64,000 bases of DNA. Source: Gymnorhina tibicen. Lineage: Eukaryota; Chordata; Aves; Passeriformes; Artamidae. The DNA is taken from assembly GCA_013399875.1 (NCBI GenBank), contig VXAZ01003899.1, positions 1,473,817 through 1,537,816 of the forward strand, read 5' to 3'. The notes below the pieces were generated by a model. The model worked only from the letters and a program-made list of their open reading frames with translations, had not been told where the DNA came from and did not search any database. Numbering within the stretch: the stretch's first letter is position 1; every line of letters begins with the position of its first letter. Positions 12,257 through 25,100 of this stretch are shown one piece after another. The position numbers and the translations under genes were made by a program.

Positions 12257-14800
12257 GCTCATCTCTCATTTCAGTGATTAAGTTGTTCAGAGAAAAACAG
12301 CTCCTATATGTCACATTTAGATTAGTCTGCTGCTTGCCCAGTGAGCTTTCTGTCACATCTTCCTGATGTCCTGTGCTCATGTGTATTTTTTAATGTATTA
12401 TTATTATGTTAGCTCAGAAACGTGGCAGCTGAAGGGGCAGGAGAAATAATACCTTCCAAATTAATATAAAAATATCTCAACAAATATTACATTATTTCAT
12501 TCAGGCAGTCATGCTCCATTCAAATAAAGTTACCAACAGAAGCATCCTGGTTGGAAGGAGAAGGGAAGGAGGCAAACATTTCCTGGAACACTACACAACG
12601 TCCAGGTAATATCAGTGGTCTGATTCACCCATTTCTATACAAACGTGCATTGTAGAGTTATAGAGCTGCTAATTCATTGAACGCAAAGTAACATTTTAAA
12701 AGTCATTCCTACTTTGTTACATATAAGACGTAACACATTCCTATCTATGTTTTTCCTGACACAACTGGGAAAATATTTGTACAGAAGGTAAAGGAGCCAG
12801 ACCTGCAATGTCTTTTCCAATTGTAGCACTGTCTGTTTTTGTTTCCATGAGATGCAAAAGCTTAAGCAATAAAATTCTGTTTAGCCAAATACATTTCTTT
12901 TTAACAGACCTCAAGTTTCCTTTAAATTTATAACCAACTCCATACATATATGTGTTTCCATATATACAAGGAAAATATTTTAAATTTCAGATCAATACAA
13001 ATTGTCACTGAAAACCAAAAATGTATGGTATTGTCTAACAGAATTACAATAATGCAAAACTTTTATTAATTGGACACTGAAGAGCTATTCCTCAGCTTAC
13101 ACATTCCTCCTTCCCATCCTGAAAAGTCATACTCAGACCAGAATCTGGTTTGGCTCTGTCACAGCTGAAGCCCTGAGGATCACATATGGGTACAGGTAAC
13201 ACAACCTGCACAAACGACAATGCATGAAAATCTGACCAAGGGCTGACATTGGCATCCATCAGCCAAACAGTTCCAGACTTGGCTTTGGTGCAGCCAGAAA
13301 TTCACAGGAACTACTCCCCACAGGGAAGCTAAACACACCCAAGGCACAGCAAGAGTGGCGGAATCCCTGACTCAGAGGAGTTATTCGAAATGCAGAGTTC
13401 AGGAGAGCAGGGAGCCCTCACACCACACACCCTGCATGTGTGCTGTGCATCACTTCACCTAAACCAACAACAGCTTCAGCTGTCCTATCAAATGTCTGCC
13501 TTCAAATTAAATGTATTTTATCTATACGTAATAAAAAAAGGTTGATACACAGTGTCTGACAAAAAAAAAGAAAAAGACACCACACACTATCTACAGATTC
13601 TGATAGACAACAAATCAAAATAATTCAAGCAACCAAATGCACTTTGTGGAAGTGGCTTATTTCACTGTGTAGGCTAAACGTATTTTGAGGAAGGATTACA
13701 TTTTGTTTGGCAATTTATTTTATTGACAAAGCATATTTCATCAGATATTGCTTCGCATTTTGTAGACAAATGCATGTTGTCAAATTTCCTATTTCCTTTA
13801 GTGGATGAAAAGCATTTTTCCACAGATTCTACACTTCTCTAGAGAGCACAATGAATTCCACACAACAGTAGGTTCTGTGAAGGTGTGTGTATTACAAGTT
13901 TATCTAAAATACTAAGATTTTTAAGAGTATACCTGGAATATATAGTGAAAAGTGGCCTTTAGTGTTCATATCTGGGTGATTGTGATCTGTCACGGTAATT
14001 AATAATCAGTAAGATTAAAAATTAATTAAATCAGTGTCTAAGTAATTTGGAGTTCTGCGATTCTAAGGTATGCAATATTTTTACTTAAAACTTATCCTCA
14101 GCTTAGAGTAACTATGAAGCCTTAGAGCGGTTGTTGCCAAACATTTGAAGACAATTACTCTTCATTGCTTTCTTTCTGATAAATTTTCTTTCATTCCAGG
14201 AGAATAGTGTCACTACACTCTGTATCGTGTCACAAACAAAGGGCCTGTTCTAACTTTGTGACAGAACCAGCCTAAGGCAATTAATTCAGATTGTTTGTTA
14301 AAATCAGACTACGAACAAACAAACTAACCAAAACAATCCTCTCCTGGCCCCCGACAAACCACACACAAACCACAGATGAAACAGTCCTGTCAAGAATATT
14401 GATTCAACAAATTACCTTCACATATTTTTCATGCAGGAAAAAACCCCCAACAGATATTATGAATATTCAGTCGAGTTAAAGCGCGTATTTAACCCCATAT
14501 TCTCACATATAATTCAAAATACTAACTTTACATGTGTATTTTCTCTTCTTTGTTACCAACTGTAGTCATTTCAAGTTAAATCAGAATTTGACTTGAAACA
14601 AAAAAATAATGTCTTATTCTCATTAGCATTAAACTGAATGGAATTCATTATTTCAATATCAAAGAAGTATTCTTCATGACAAGCCTATCTTTAAAAATAA
14701 CTTGTGGACAGACATCATGAAGAGCTGCAGAATTACCAGCTATTTTACCTTAAGGGGTAATTTACCAAGAAGGTTAAAAAGGCCCCCATTTGCTAGGGGG

Positions 14801-14844
14801 CTGTGGCCATTGAACTGAAGAGCTGTGTCCATTAAACTGTGTAG
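14801..14844. repeat. Two-copy 22-bp tandem repeat
   Basis: The units at 14801-14822 and 14823-14844 both run CTGTG-CCATT-AACTG and differ at 5 of 22 positions by my alignment. A 6-bp stem, GCCCCC (14782-14787) with GGGGGC (14796-14801), lies directly before them. Confidence 0.6.
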
Positions 14845-15042
14845 GCACTCAGAGCACTTTCTTTTTTAGCCAGTGTTATTTTTTTAGTCCACTTTAATGG
14901 TAAAAGAATTAGTCATTTTCTTCTAAATTCTCTCTTAAGCAAGTAAGCAAATCTATGGAGAGTAACAGACAGCTTGCATATGAAACAAACACACAGAGAG
15001 GACAAAAGAAAAATCTGCAGTTTCCTCTAAAATACCCTGTAG

Positions 15043-15174
15043 GAATCATCCACATTTATTCAAAAAGAGCACCAATACGTAAGCAGTGATTTTCCAAAAT
15101 CCAGGAAACACCAAGACAGCTGGTGCCAAGGGAAATACTTGAAATGGCTGGATGGTCAGCAGAGGAGACATCAG
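15043..15174 (+). other. Exon-like open block with strong donor (speculative)
   Basis: A modest acceptor (T/C-rich run ending CTGTAG at 15042) is followed by 132 bases that are stop-free in frame 0, exactly 44 codons. It ends at an ideal donor, CAG|GTAAGTG, with the exon end at 15174. The frame stays open to 15423. The translation (ESSTFIQKEH... to ...GQQRRHQ) matches no family I recognise. Open stretches of this size occur by chance in 64 kb, and no neighbouring exon was identified. It could be a cryptic exon, a lncRNA exon or coincidence. Confidence 0.15.
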
Positions 15175-18068
15175 GTAAGTGAAATCTCTGCTCTTTTCAC
15201 AAACCAACTTACTCTTTTTCCACTTTGCAGTCACCAGCTTTCAGGCACTCCTACAGAACAGGGCATCTTGCAAAGAGCCGTACTCATGACCATTATTTCT
15301 CCAGTTGACAAAAGGCTTCCTCACTGCCTTATTTGCAGCTATCACAAAAGAATTTGCACCATCTCCTGCTTCCCAGAAAAGGCCTCTACTCCAAGACTTC
15401 AACTAGAAGAGAGTCAGCCGTAACCCAATGAACCAAAGCCTGGATGAAATGCATGAATAAAGAGTTCATATACCTGTTTTAATTATATTTACAGAAGATG
15501 ACACTGGCAGTAAGATTTCATTTAACTACTTTTGTTTTATGGTGTCAATATTTGTTTCACCTACCATAAATGGAGTAAACTCAACAATGAGTAGGAATAA
15601 CATTTAACTTGCTTTAATAACTCACTTTAGCAGCCAGCACCAAGCAAGGACTCTGCCTACAGAGAAGCAGATACCCATTGCAGGCTGCCTCCCTGGCTAC
15701 ACACCAGACGCCAAGGTTTTATTCTTTTCTAAGACTCCTTCCTGCATCAAAAATACCTGTCATTTTTGGAACACTGTCCCTGGCCACAACTGATGAAAGC
15801 CTTGCCTTCTGGGCTCCTCCCACAAGATACTTTTACTCCTCACCCATATACAGAAGTTACGCTGGGGTGAACGGGTAACAGTGCCCATCTTCCCTGAAAA
15901 TCAGCCTCTCCCCTTTCAGCCCTGCCCAAATCATGCTTCTTCACCTTCCTTCAGCACTCTCATCCCTGAGGAGCTGGGATAACCAGCCCCACCTCCAGCA
16001 TACAACAGATACAAAGATTCTGCACGTACTGAGGAATCAGTGATGATTTCATATTTGACTACTCTGCACATCTAACTGGAATGCAGATAGTTCCACTACT
16101 GCTTTAGCAAAACCTAAAGGGGAGTATGGCCTGCTACCTAGAACTCCCAGGGAAACAGCATTTGGGCAGCCTGCCCATCTGTCTGAGGTGCCAGCCAGGT
16201 AAAAGATTACAGCCAGGGTTTACTGGTCACTGTTCCTCCCAGCTCATCAGTTCTGCCATGGAGGAAGTTTTTAGTGTTCTTGGCCCTCATACATGCTCCA
16301 GATGGTTCTTTGGTAAAGCTTCTCAAAACCATTTTTGCCACCGACACGTGTCAAAAGGAGTCTCAATCAGAATTATTATTTTCAGGGTTGGAGGGAGACA
16401 AAGCAAAAAGGAAAGCATCAGGAAGAGTACAAATGTGATTAAAGGTTGTGGCACAACACTAATCCTCTTCACCTTTTCCTTCTCTGAGTTTTGCTGGTAA
16501 ATTCATGTCAAAGGCTTTGTTTTCTTTTTCCTGCTGTGCACATGCATGCTGCAGGAGAATGTGCTTGTAAAAGACCAGCCAGTTTATCTAGTTTAGCTCC
16601 AGCTGAGATCAAGGCTTCCCAATTCACCCATCTGAACAACTGTTTTTTTCCACTCAACACTGCTACTAAATCTCCAGGTGATGAACCAAATAGATAAACA
16701 CTATCAAGAATGAATATTCATTTTTTTGCACTGGTTTTCAAGCACGTATGTGGGTCCATGCACATGCAGTTACCCTAAATGACAATCACTCAGGACTATG
16801 GGAGCAGCAAAGGTCCTTCCCTCTCCCAGTTGCAGAGGTAACTCTGTTTCTCTTGGCTTACAGAGACCAGTCCATATCCTGCTCCTGCAGTCCTTATTCA
16901 TTCCTCTCTACATCTCACCTATATGTGCCAATTTCTTGTGAATTAGGAATGCACTCCTGGCCATACAGTAGAAGATTACGGATCAGTAAACCCTTTTGAA
17001 ACTAAATACCAGCTTTAAATTGTACAATCAAAATCCAGAGTAAAATATACAGTGATATGAAAAAAGAGCATCACTGTAAAACAAAGTCCATGTTCAGAAT
17101 TAATTATACCATTTCATATTGTAATTTGACATACAAAAATATATATTTGTAAGGCCATGCATATTTAGTTCTTTGTCTTCAAGGCAAACTCTTCACCGAC
17201 TTGCTTTGAAGTCATAAATTAATAAAACATTAGGTGCACACTGATAATGTATCTCCTCAATAAACTAGAAATAGTCAAGTTCACTCTTGTCTTTATCACA
17301 AAACAACTGCACTGTAAGAGCAGATAGATTATAGCTCACCTAACTAGCTCAGGTTAACTAGATAGCTACATTTCAATTAAAGAAAAAAGCCAATTGTTGC
17401 ATGTCTTATTATCATCCTAAAACATCTTGGCAACAATTAATAGCTACCCAAATCATAGAAATTGCTTTCATTATTTTTGAAGCAGCTACTTGCTTTGAAT
17501 GTAATGACTAAGAGAAAAGAAACATCTGTTTCTGTTGCTAAGGAGATTGACTAAAAAGTAAAAAAAAGAGATAAGACAAATATTTAGGATTTTTTTTTTA
17601 AAAAGAAAAATTCCTTCCACTTGGGTTCAACTACATGCTTTACAACCAGCAACACAGCCCGCTATCACATAACAAAACACCAGTGTGTTTCTCTTTTTGC
17701 ATTGTGACTGCTCAACTGCCAGATATTCTGCATATTTATTCAGGGACAACACAGCACAACAAATGAAGATGCCTAGACACATTCACCAGCATCTCTGTGT
17801 CTTGGGTACCTGCAGATGCTCATCCTCAAAAGTGGGTATCTGCATAGTAAGCTGGATTTCTGCTAAAGTGAGGGAAACTTCAACTGTCCATGAAATGTCC
17901 CACATGACAGTTATGACAAAGCTAATATTAAAAAATAAGAAGATGCAGTCTTGTAAAGCAAAACAAAAACAATATATCTCTACCAGTAGGCAGATTGTTT
18001 TAATGCACATATTCACAGGACTGTGATTAACCCAGTGCTGTACAAGCACAGAGCAGACTGCCAGGGGG

Positions 18069-18076
18069 TATAAAAA
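18069..18076 (+). promoter_or_regulatory. TATA box candidate (GGTATAAAAAGC)
   Basis: TATAAAAA sits in a GC-flanked context, preceded by GGGGG and followed by GCTGGG, as good core-promoter TATA boxes often do. Start of transcription would fall near 18098-18102. About 30 bases further on there is an ATG and then a splice donor. A TGATTAAC homeodomain-type string lies about 45 bases upstream. No CpG island is present, so if it is real it would be a tissue-restricted TATA promoter. Confidence 0.3.
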
Positions 18077-18097
18077 GCTGGGTCAGTAAGGATCTGC

Positions 18098-19022
18098 GTG
18101 AGGCAAAGCTGCTTCTGCTGCACATGCTCAAAAAGGTAAGGTTAGACCCATCTGCCAATAAAATAGGTGGGTAGGTGCAAGGTAAAATCAAATAAAAATC
18201 CAGTTATATTGAGTTTATAATTTTAAATTAATCTGATGAAACTCATACTTAGGTATATTTTGGTTTTCTATAGTAGATCATGTAAGACAATAGTAATCAT
18301 GTTGTCTTCCATTTCAGGTCACTGTAAAGATGCCAACACTGTGAGACATATTTATGTAAATACGAACTTGCAAAAGGTGCAGTGAGACTGAGGATAAATA
18401 ATAGCTTGAAGACAACTAGCAAACCACAACCTTCCTTGCACACAGCTTCAAGTTTAGAAGCAGAGTGTAGAACACAAAGCATTTGTGGCTCACAGACGTC
18501 CTGCAACGGCACAGGGCTAGAGTGCAGCACAGCCCTGTTGCTCTCCACAGTCCTACTGACACGTTCCTCTACAGCATCATTAGCAGCCTTGGAGGCCTCC
18601 CTATTACGCAAAACAGAATTATTGCTGCAAGGTGTCCTGCTCACTCCGTGTCTCCTTTCCTTCAGTCAATACCAGGATGACACCCAAGCCTTTCTTCAGG
18701 CTCACCATCCCTGATTCATGTCCCAGCTTCAGCAGCAAGCACATGCGGCTGTCGATACTGATGGGGTAGTGCTTCCCCATACAACAACAGCTGGGAATGC
18801 TGAACATTTTGATTCTCACTGTGATGGCAGTTTAGTTTTTATCTACTTCTTCTGTTTTATGTCTGTCATATCTGATTTTTGAAGATCCTATCCAAGCAGA
18901 TACAGGTTGCTGACTAGAAGTTAACTTGTGATTTAATTTCAGACTGATTCAGAGTCTGACTGTATCTTATAACTTTTTTTATTTGTACCTGCTACTTCTA
19001 GAAACACAAACAGCGCAATAAA
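18098..19022 (+). other. Candidate two-exon transcription unit (speculative)
   Basis: Downstream of the TATA box, a short exon (about 18098-18135) contains ATG at 18124 and ends AAAAAG|GTAAGG. The implied intron, 18136-18317, is 182 bp and ends with a strong T/C-rich acceptor, TGTTGTCTTCCATTTCAG. The second exon would begin at 18318 and could run to a poly(A) signal AATAAA at 19017-19022. Splicing the ATG into exon 2 gives only a 12-codon frame, so a coding role is doubtful. A frame at 18382-18714 (110 codons) in exon 2 is not recognised. The unit could be a lncRNA, a decayed gene or chance alignment of signals. Confidence 0.2.
18511..18538. other. Inverted repeat, perfect 8-bp arms
   Basis: ACAGGGCT (18511-18518) is exactly complementary to AGCCCTGT (18531-18538) across a 12-base loop. 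It lies within the putative second exon of the 18.1 kb unit. Confidence 0.55.
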
Positions 19023-19039
19023 AAGCAAAGGAAAAACCT

Positions 19040-19960
19040 GAAAGAAAACATCTATTTGTCAATATTTCCTTCTCTTAAAGATTTCTTTTTTTCTTTTTCC
19101 TTAAATACACAAAAATAAGCTGTTCATGAAGGCAAAGGCACCAGCCTGGACTGGAATGAATGGAACTGAAATGCAGCTTTATCCACTCATTTTTCATATG
19201 TGTGCTCTATTCCACCAAAAACATTTATCAGATACCTACACAGTCACACTACCTCAAACTCCAGTCACGAAGTAATTACAGACAGAGGGTTTCTTCCAGG
19301 ACAGATGCTGACTGAGAACCTTTCCCTTTTCACAAGGTAGCTCTGAAATAGTTCAGCCCAGGATTCATCATCAAACAGGAAGGGCTACATCAATCTCAAA
19401 CACACAACTTCTTTTGAAACCCCACCAAGTTTCCAGGAAGACTTCAGAATCGGTTGCATGAAAATCTAGAGTTGCCAGTGCTGAGTTTTCAGTACAGGAA
19501 AGGGATAAAACTATAAATAAAGATTACCAAGAGCACCACAGACAGGATTTTACATTTTCCTTCATGTCAGATGTCCCTGTTCAGTGCGTGCAGCAGGTTA
19601 TACAGACCATTTCATAGAGAACAATCTGTCGTTAGCTGTAACTGTTTTCTTTGGCCTCTCCCAGGACAGCCCCAGAATGCACAGAATGTCAGTTCTAGAG
19701 TTTCTAGGCAAGACCTGTCCCCTTCAGTCTCACTTTAAGAAGCATTCAGATGGTTATCCTAACATTTCCTGCAAGCTTCCACTCTAGGCCAGCCTGAATA
19801 TCTACAGCATTTCCCCCCACCCTTTCACCCACAGTCCCATATTCCCATAGAAGGCAAAAGATGAGTTTTCTTTTTAAAACGAGTATGACATATATTAAAA
19901 CTTGCCCTTAGTTAGAAAAAAATCAAAGGTCAAAGCTCAAATATTTTTTTCCCCACAGAG
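19040..19960. other. Non-coding DNA, nothing recognised
   Basis: AT-rich with short random open frames only. No repeat family or regulatory cluster was recognised. Confidence 0.65.
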
Positions 19961-20088
19961 CCTTTTTCACACAGAGGTTCATATCCCACTCAAGTTCATG
20001 AAAAATATATGAATTATACTATGTCCTTTTTCACACAAAATCTCATATACCACTGAAGTATTTCAAGAATATATGAATTATAGAATGT
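19961..20088. repeat. Two-copy 64-bp tandem duplication
   Basis: Copies at 19961-20024 and 20025-20088 have exactly equal length. Both open CCTTTTTCACACA and close with ATATATGAATTATA plus ATGT. By hand alignment 51 of 64 positions agree, with no gaps. Mismatches gather in the middle, while both edges are conserved. This is a single old unequal duplication and not an array. No coding potential is seen. Confidence 0.85.
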
Positions 20089-20217
20089 CATGGCACAGAA
20101 TGCAGATTACGGTTAATATAATTTGTATCTGACTCCAAGAATATTCTTATAAAACAGCAAATATTATCAGCATCTATTTATCAACTCTCAACTTTGTATG
20201 CTACATAGCAGTCAGTC

Positions 20218-20267
20218 AAAAAAAAACAAACAACAAAACCAAAAACCCAAAAAACCACAAATCAAAC
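20218..20267. repeat. A-rich low-complexity tract
   Basis: A runs are broken by C, CC and CCC (AACC/AACCC style), like the tract at 9.55 kb. No retrocopy body is visible in the preceding sequence. Confidence 0.65.
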
Positions 20268-21718
20268 AGCAGGACTTCAAACATCCAGTTATCTTTTCCA
20301 GTACATTTTTACTTGACCTTTAGTGATAATTTGGTATTTTTATATAGTTAGCTTTTCTCACTACATCCTTCTCAGTCTGAACACATATCTGGAATCCACT
20401 AAAATGTTTTAAGATTCAGTATTTTTTTTTAATTATTACTAGACTTACTTTTTGAATTATTCTCATCTTCCATACATCTGACAGAGGCCTGAATTTATCC
20501 AAAGTAATATTCAATTCCTCATCTGCTCATGCAGTTCTTGAGAAATGGCAGTGCTTCATTTCCTCATATCTAATCTTGTGTCTTAGAGAATGCTGCCAAA
20601 TAAATTTCTCTCCCAACAAATATGTTTGCAGTGCTAAGGCCAATGTATGGGCACATGTCCTGATAAATTTAAAACCACTCCTAAAAGTAGATAGGTTAAG
20701 TCCCATTAATATTCTACTGAACTTCATACCAAAGACAAAAATATAAAGAAATGGTACTTGGTGCTATGGCATAATTTACAAAAGCATGGGCAACACCTTA
20801 ATTCTACTTCTGTAATTACCACATTACAATGACTTATTTTAATTGCATATATGTCCCTGCTCTTTCATCATGCTTAATTTTTGCTGATAACTCCAGGACA
20901 GCGTCCATTTTTCTGTATTTATTTAAAAAACAAAATTAAAACAATTTTCTGATGCATTGTTTCTTATTTGGGATACAGACTTCAGGTATGGGACAAGGAA
21001 TTGGAGGAAAACACTGTAGCAATGCTGATTTATTGGTTAGTTTATAATTTAGAGTAATTTAAGGAAGTTTTATGCTTACACAGGATGGCAATCTGCCTTT
21101 GCTGCCAAAAGAGTTACTCAGGAGAAAAATCAATAGCAGAAGTTGCATTGGTTTTGTGGCTCCATTTCTGAGTGCTAATATTTAACTTATCAAGCTCTAA
21201 CTGTGAGTTTGCTGCTTAAGAAATGAAAGCTACAAATACTCAAGAACACATTATTTGTAAAACTTTTGCACCCCTTAAAAATCGTTGCAAACTAATAAAT
21301 CCAACATGGTAGAGACATCCAAATCTGACAGTGAAAAGAGGGCTTCTTCAGCAATTTGATCAAGTAGTTTTGACTATTCATACCAATGGGAATTTACAGA
21401 AGATTTTCAAACCACACAGAATATGCTCTTTTATACAGAGTGACAGCACTAAAAATGCAAAAAAATTTGAATCCTCCAGAACTAAGAGCACAGAAGTTGG
21501 CATGATGAAGAGGCTGTTTTCTTCCAAATCCCACAGAAGAAGGGAATTTACTGTCAAGATGCATAAAGCTAAGAAACTGAGTCCTCCCTTGAGGATAAGT
21601 CCAGAAGGGTTTTGTTCAAGAAGTTAAACTTGTTTTTTCTTTAAGGTAGTTACTTTCTAGAGGCTTTGATCCACCATGATGGGATGATAGCAGCCTTTGT
21701 TAAAAAGAAAGCAAATTT

Positions 21719-21732
21719 AAAAAAAAAAAAAA
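21719..21732. repeat. Poly(A) homopolymer, 14 A
   Basis: An uninterrupted A run. On the minus strand it reads as T14, immediately upstream of a cluster of minus-strand open frames. No processed pseudogene was recognised next to it. Confidence 0.7.
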
Positions 21733-22168
21733 GCAAACCTAACAAATATGCTGAAATATTGATGTCACAGCCATCGCCTCTGAAGAACACAGAGGATGCT
21801 GGAGAAGGACACAATGGAGGGAAATGAGTCTCAGTAGTTGCTTGGGAATTGATGGTGAGTCTGTGACAAAGTATAAAGAACAAAAGGCAGAAACAGGCAG
21901 TGCTGGGCAAACCACACAAAAGGGTTTCCACAAACTGGGAAGTTACCAGCACTTCCTCATCACACCACGAAATCCACAGGAACACAAGCGTAAGGAGTGC
22001 AATAAAGAACAGACAGTACCAGCTCAAAAATGCAGTCAACAACAGAATCTACATCAGGCTGAAAACAAGTGATGTCACTGGCACATGGGACAGAATCCAG
22101 GGCAAATTCCCAACCCCAAACCTGCAGCTAAAGAAAACTCACATGGTACGTAAAGACAGAACTTTACT

Positions 22169-22189
22169 GGGCTCCTCTGAGAGGAGCCC
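22169..22189. other. Perfect hairpin, 9-bp GC-rich stem, 3-base loop
   Basis: GGGCTCCTC (22169-22177), loop TGA, then GAGGAGCCC (22181-22189) form a perfect, GC-rich and tightly closed stem, the most stable-looking simple hairpin I found. It lies inside the antisense frame 22075-22446, a locally less AT-rich block. It is too short for a microRNA precursor and no terminator-like T run follows. Confidence 0.75.
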
Positions 22190-25100
22190 TCTCTCAGCTG
22201 GAGGAACTGCTGGAGATGATCTAAAGCTAACACATCATTGCTAGCGAGGGAAAGCTCTGCTCCCCACAAACACCGCTGAGCTCCTTGTCCCAGCCTGTGT
22301 CTCAAATCAAACCCAGAGCAAACTGCCCCAGACGTATGATGGGGAGCAATAAGAAAAGTTTTTTTCTTCAGGACCTGAAAATCCTTCCTGGCCTCAGTAT
22401 TTTCCAGAGCAATGAAAATAAGTAATGTACAGGATCTAGCCACCACTCTGAAAGTTTAAGCAGGCACATTCTCAACCTCAATTACTGCAGGGAATTATGA
22501 ATTTGGTTTCACGTTCAGCTTTGGTACTGACCTGCTGTCTGACCCTGGGAGATCACTTGGCGTTATTTTAAAAAACAGACAGCAAAAACAAACAAACCAA
22601 GACTACAGCAGGGGATTTTGAGATTGAGCTATCAGGTGTTTTCAAACTTTCACCAAGGACTTACTTCTGCAACCTTTCCCTGACAAACTGCTGTTGAGAT
22701 ACAGAGCAAAAGTGAGAGCTTCTGGACCAGTATCTTTTATCACTTAATGTTTTTTCTCCTGGAATTGGGTGTGGGAAGTACTTGTCAATCTGGTCCTTAA
22801 CTATTTCAAGATCCCTTAAATACATGAATATATACACAGAGCATATACAAATAACTTATACATAGACTATACAGATACATTTTAACAGTCATAACAGATT
22901 TCAGGAATCTCCTATTTCATATTTCTAATTATACAGAACCGACAGAAAACTGTCATGAAACTGAAGACTTGTAAAACAATAAAAATAAATTTAAAAACCT
23001 CCACAATCCTACCAGATTTTCTTTCTCAGTATGCAGCATGACTTACACTGAAGTATCTTGTTTTTCTCATTTGAATTTTCTTACGCTACATAAATTTTGA
23101 AAACTTAAAGATTCAAGTCCTTAGAGTAATTTACTTTGTAAGTATGGAGCATGGATCTTAATGGCCTAAAAACTGAAAAAGTACAGTCCTGGAGTCAGAA
23201 ATTAAGCTTCTAGCAGAAAATATGTAATGACAACCAAATGACCCTTTGCAAACAATGCAGAAGAATGTACTGATTTTTTTCAGTGTGAATGAAAGAATTC
23301 CCTCAGAATTTGGTGCTTTCCTTATCTAAACCCCACAATTTTGCCATGCTTTTCAAGACAAGTGAAACAATTTAAAATGTTATATTAAACTAACTCCAAA
23401 TGAGAGATGTATTTTACAAAAGAAACAATCTAGAAGTAGCTTCCTATGGAATACTGCCACTGAATTTAATGACTTGAGTATGAATTCTCAGGTGTATCAC
23501 CGAAAATTATACTCGGTAAAATTAAAATCCAAAAGAGAAGACAGATTTTTTAAGTAGTTTGGTTTACTTTGTTTTATTTCCTTATGGGAATCTATCAACC
23601 AAAGGTTATGTTTCCTTCACTCTTCAGCCACTCCTAAGCAGGACAGTCCACTTCCACTGCTGGACACACTGGCGTAAGTGTGGTACTTTATATAATTATC
23701 TGAATTCCCAGATAATATGTACAATGGTAATTAAATTGTAGGGTGTCTTGTGAGCACTCCGACCAGCAGTTAGAGACACCACCAAGGAGCAGATAATGGG
23801 AAAGTTTCTTCTCTTTGTCTTTTCTCTGCCCAGCATATATGGTCTACACACAGACATAGAACTTCATGGTATGCAGCCAGTCGTACAGACTAAGTAGTTT
23901 TTGTTGTGTTCAGAGTCTGAATAAAAGCCTCATTTGAGTGAAGAAAAATTTCTTTTGATGCCAGGAGCAATAAATTCCTAACATCCTCATTTGATCCTGA
24001 ATTTGTCAGAATGAGCAAGTCCAGCAAATGAACATGCAGGTAGATAGGAAAAAGGCACATTTCTTTTAGTGAGGCCTTCTGAAGGAATTCAGTTGGGCTG
24101 GAAAAGACTGAAGTAGATTCTTTAAAGGAAAGTGCTGAGACAAATTGCTTTCCTCTACAAAAACACTTTCCTGCAGAGATCTTCCCAGGCACTTTTCAAG
24201 CATAGATGGAACCATTTTGGTCGACAGTATAAACACATCTCTGAGCAAAACAGCACACAAAACTCAAGTTGCGAGTACTCACTGAGCGGGAGGTCAGCAG
24301 TTCTCAGTCTCGCAGTCGTTAGGGGTTGTGTCTTTAGCTCATCAGGTGAGAGGGAATTCTTACTGCAGTGGGCAGTGAAAAGCAAGAAGGATCTGTCAGA
24401 AAGAAAGAAAGTATAACTTTCAGAAAAAAAAACCCTGTAAAATACTAACAGTAAGAAAAGACTTTAACAGCGTTTTGGTACTTACCTCTCACAGTTTTTA
24501 ACTACCAAAAGGACCCCACAATCTAATTACACCAGGATGTAAGAAATAAACCTTCTCGATTCCTCCTTCCTTATGCCTCCTATTTTCCCTACTCCCTGTC
24601 CCAAATGCAGAAACTCAAGCAAAGAGATTGCTTAGTAATTTAATTTTTATACTGCTAAAACTAGTAAATAAGAAGGGACCACATCTTCTCTACTCAGTTC
24701 AAAAGAACAAAAATACATGAGAATCTTAAACAGCATTCCTCAAAACTTTTGCATCAAGACACTTTTTCCACTGGGCATTTTTATTACAAAAACGTTTAAA
24801 TTAAAATACTCTTAGATGTCACCACTTCACAGACCATTTGTTGCTTTTTCTGTCAATTTATTCTTTTCTTTCTCAGTATGCAATATCTTCTCATACCTGT
24901 TGATTCCCACATTTTCTTCAGAATTTCTATTATCCACAAAAGTATTTTTGGAAAAACAAATATTACTTAATATGTCCATAGCCTTAGCAATTTCTAACTG
25001 GTCAATGAAATGATCCAGGCAGAGCCAAAACCGTTTGTAAGATGACTTTGAAAAAAATATGTTTCACATTGCATTATGAAACTGAACAATAAGAAATAAT

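Larger units (their letters stand above)
9631..18060. other. Non-coding DNA, no gene recognised
   Basis: Scattered short open frames lie on both strands, the longest being 16126-16500 plus, 124 codons. None has recognisable domains. Slightly more GC-rich patches at 13.1-13.5 and 15.6-16.3 kb did not match any repeat or gene I know. A hairpin at 12226-12256, a small tandem repeat at 14801-14844 and an exon-like block at 15043-15174 are listed separately. Confidence 0.7.

Noticed and set aside
22075..22446. 123-codon minus-strand frame, with a 130-codon frame at 21650-22042
   Set aside because: The two frames are in different phases and match nothing known. I kept the region only as a finding around the hairpin and did not call it a gene.
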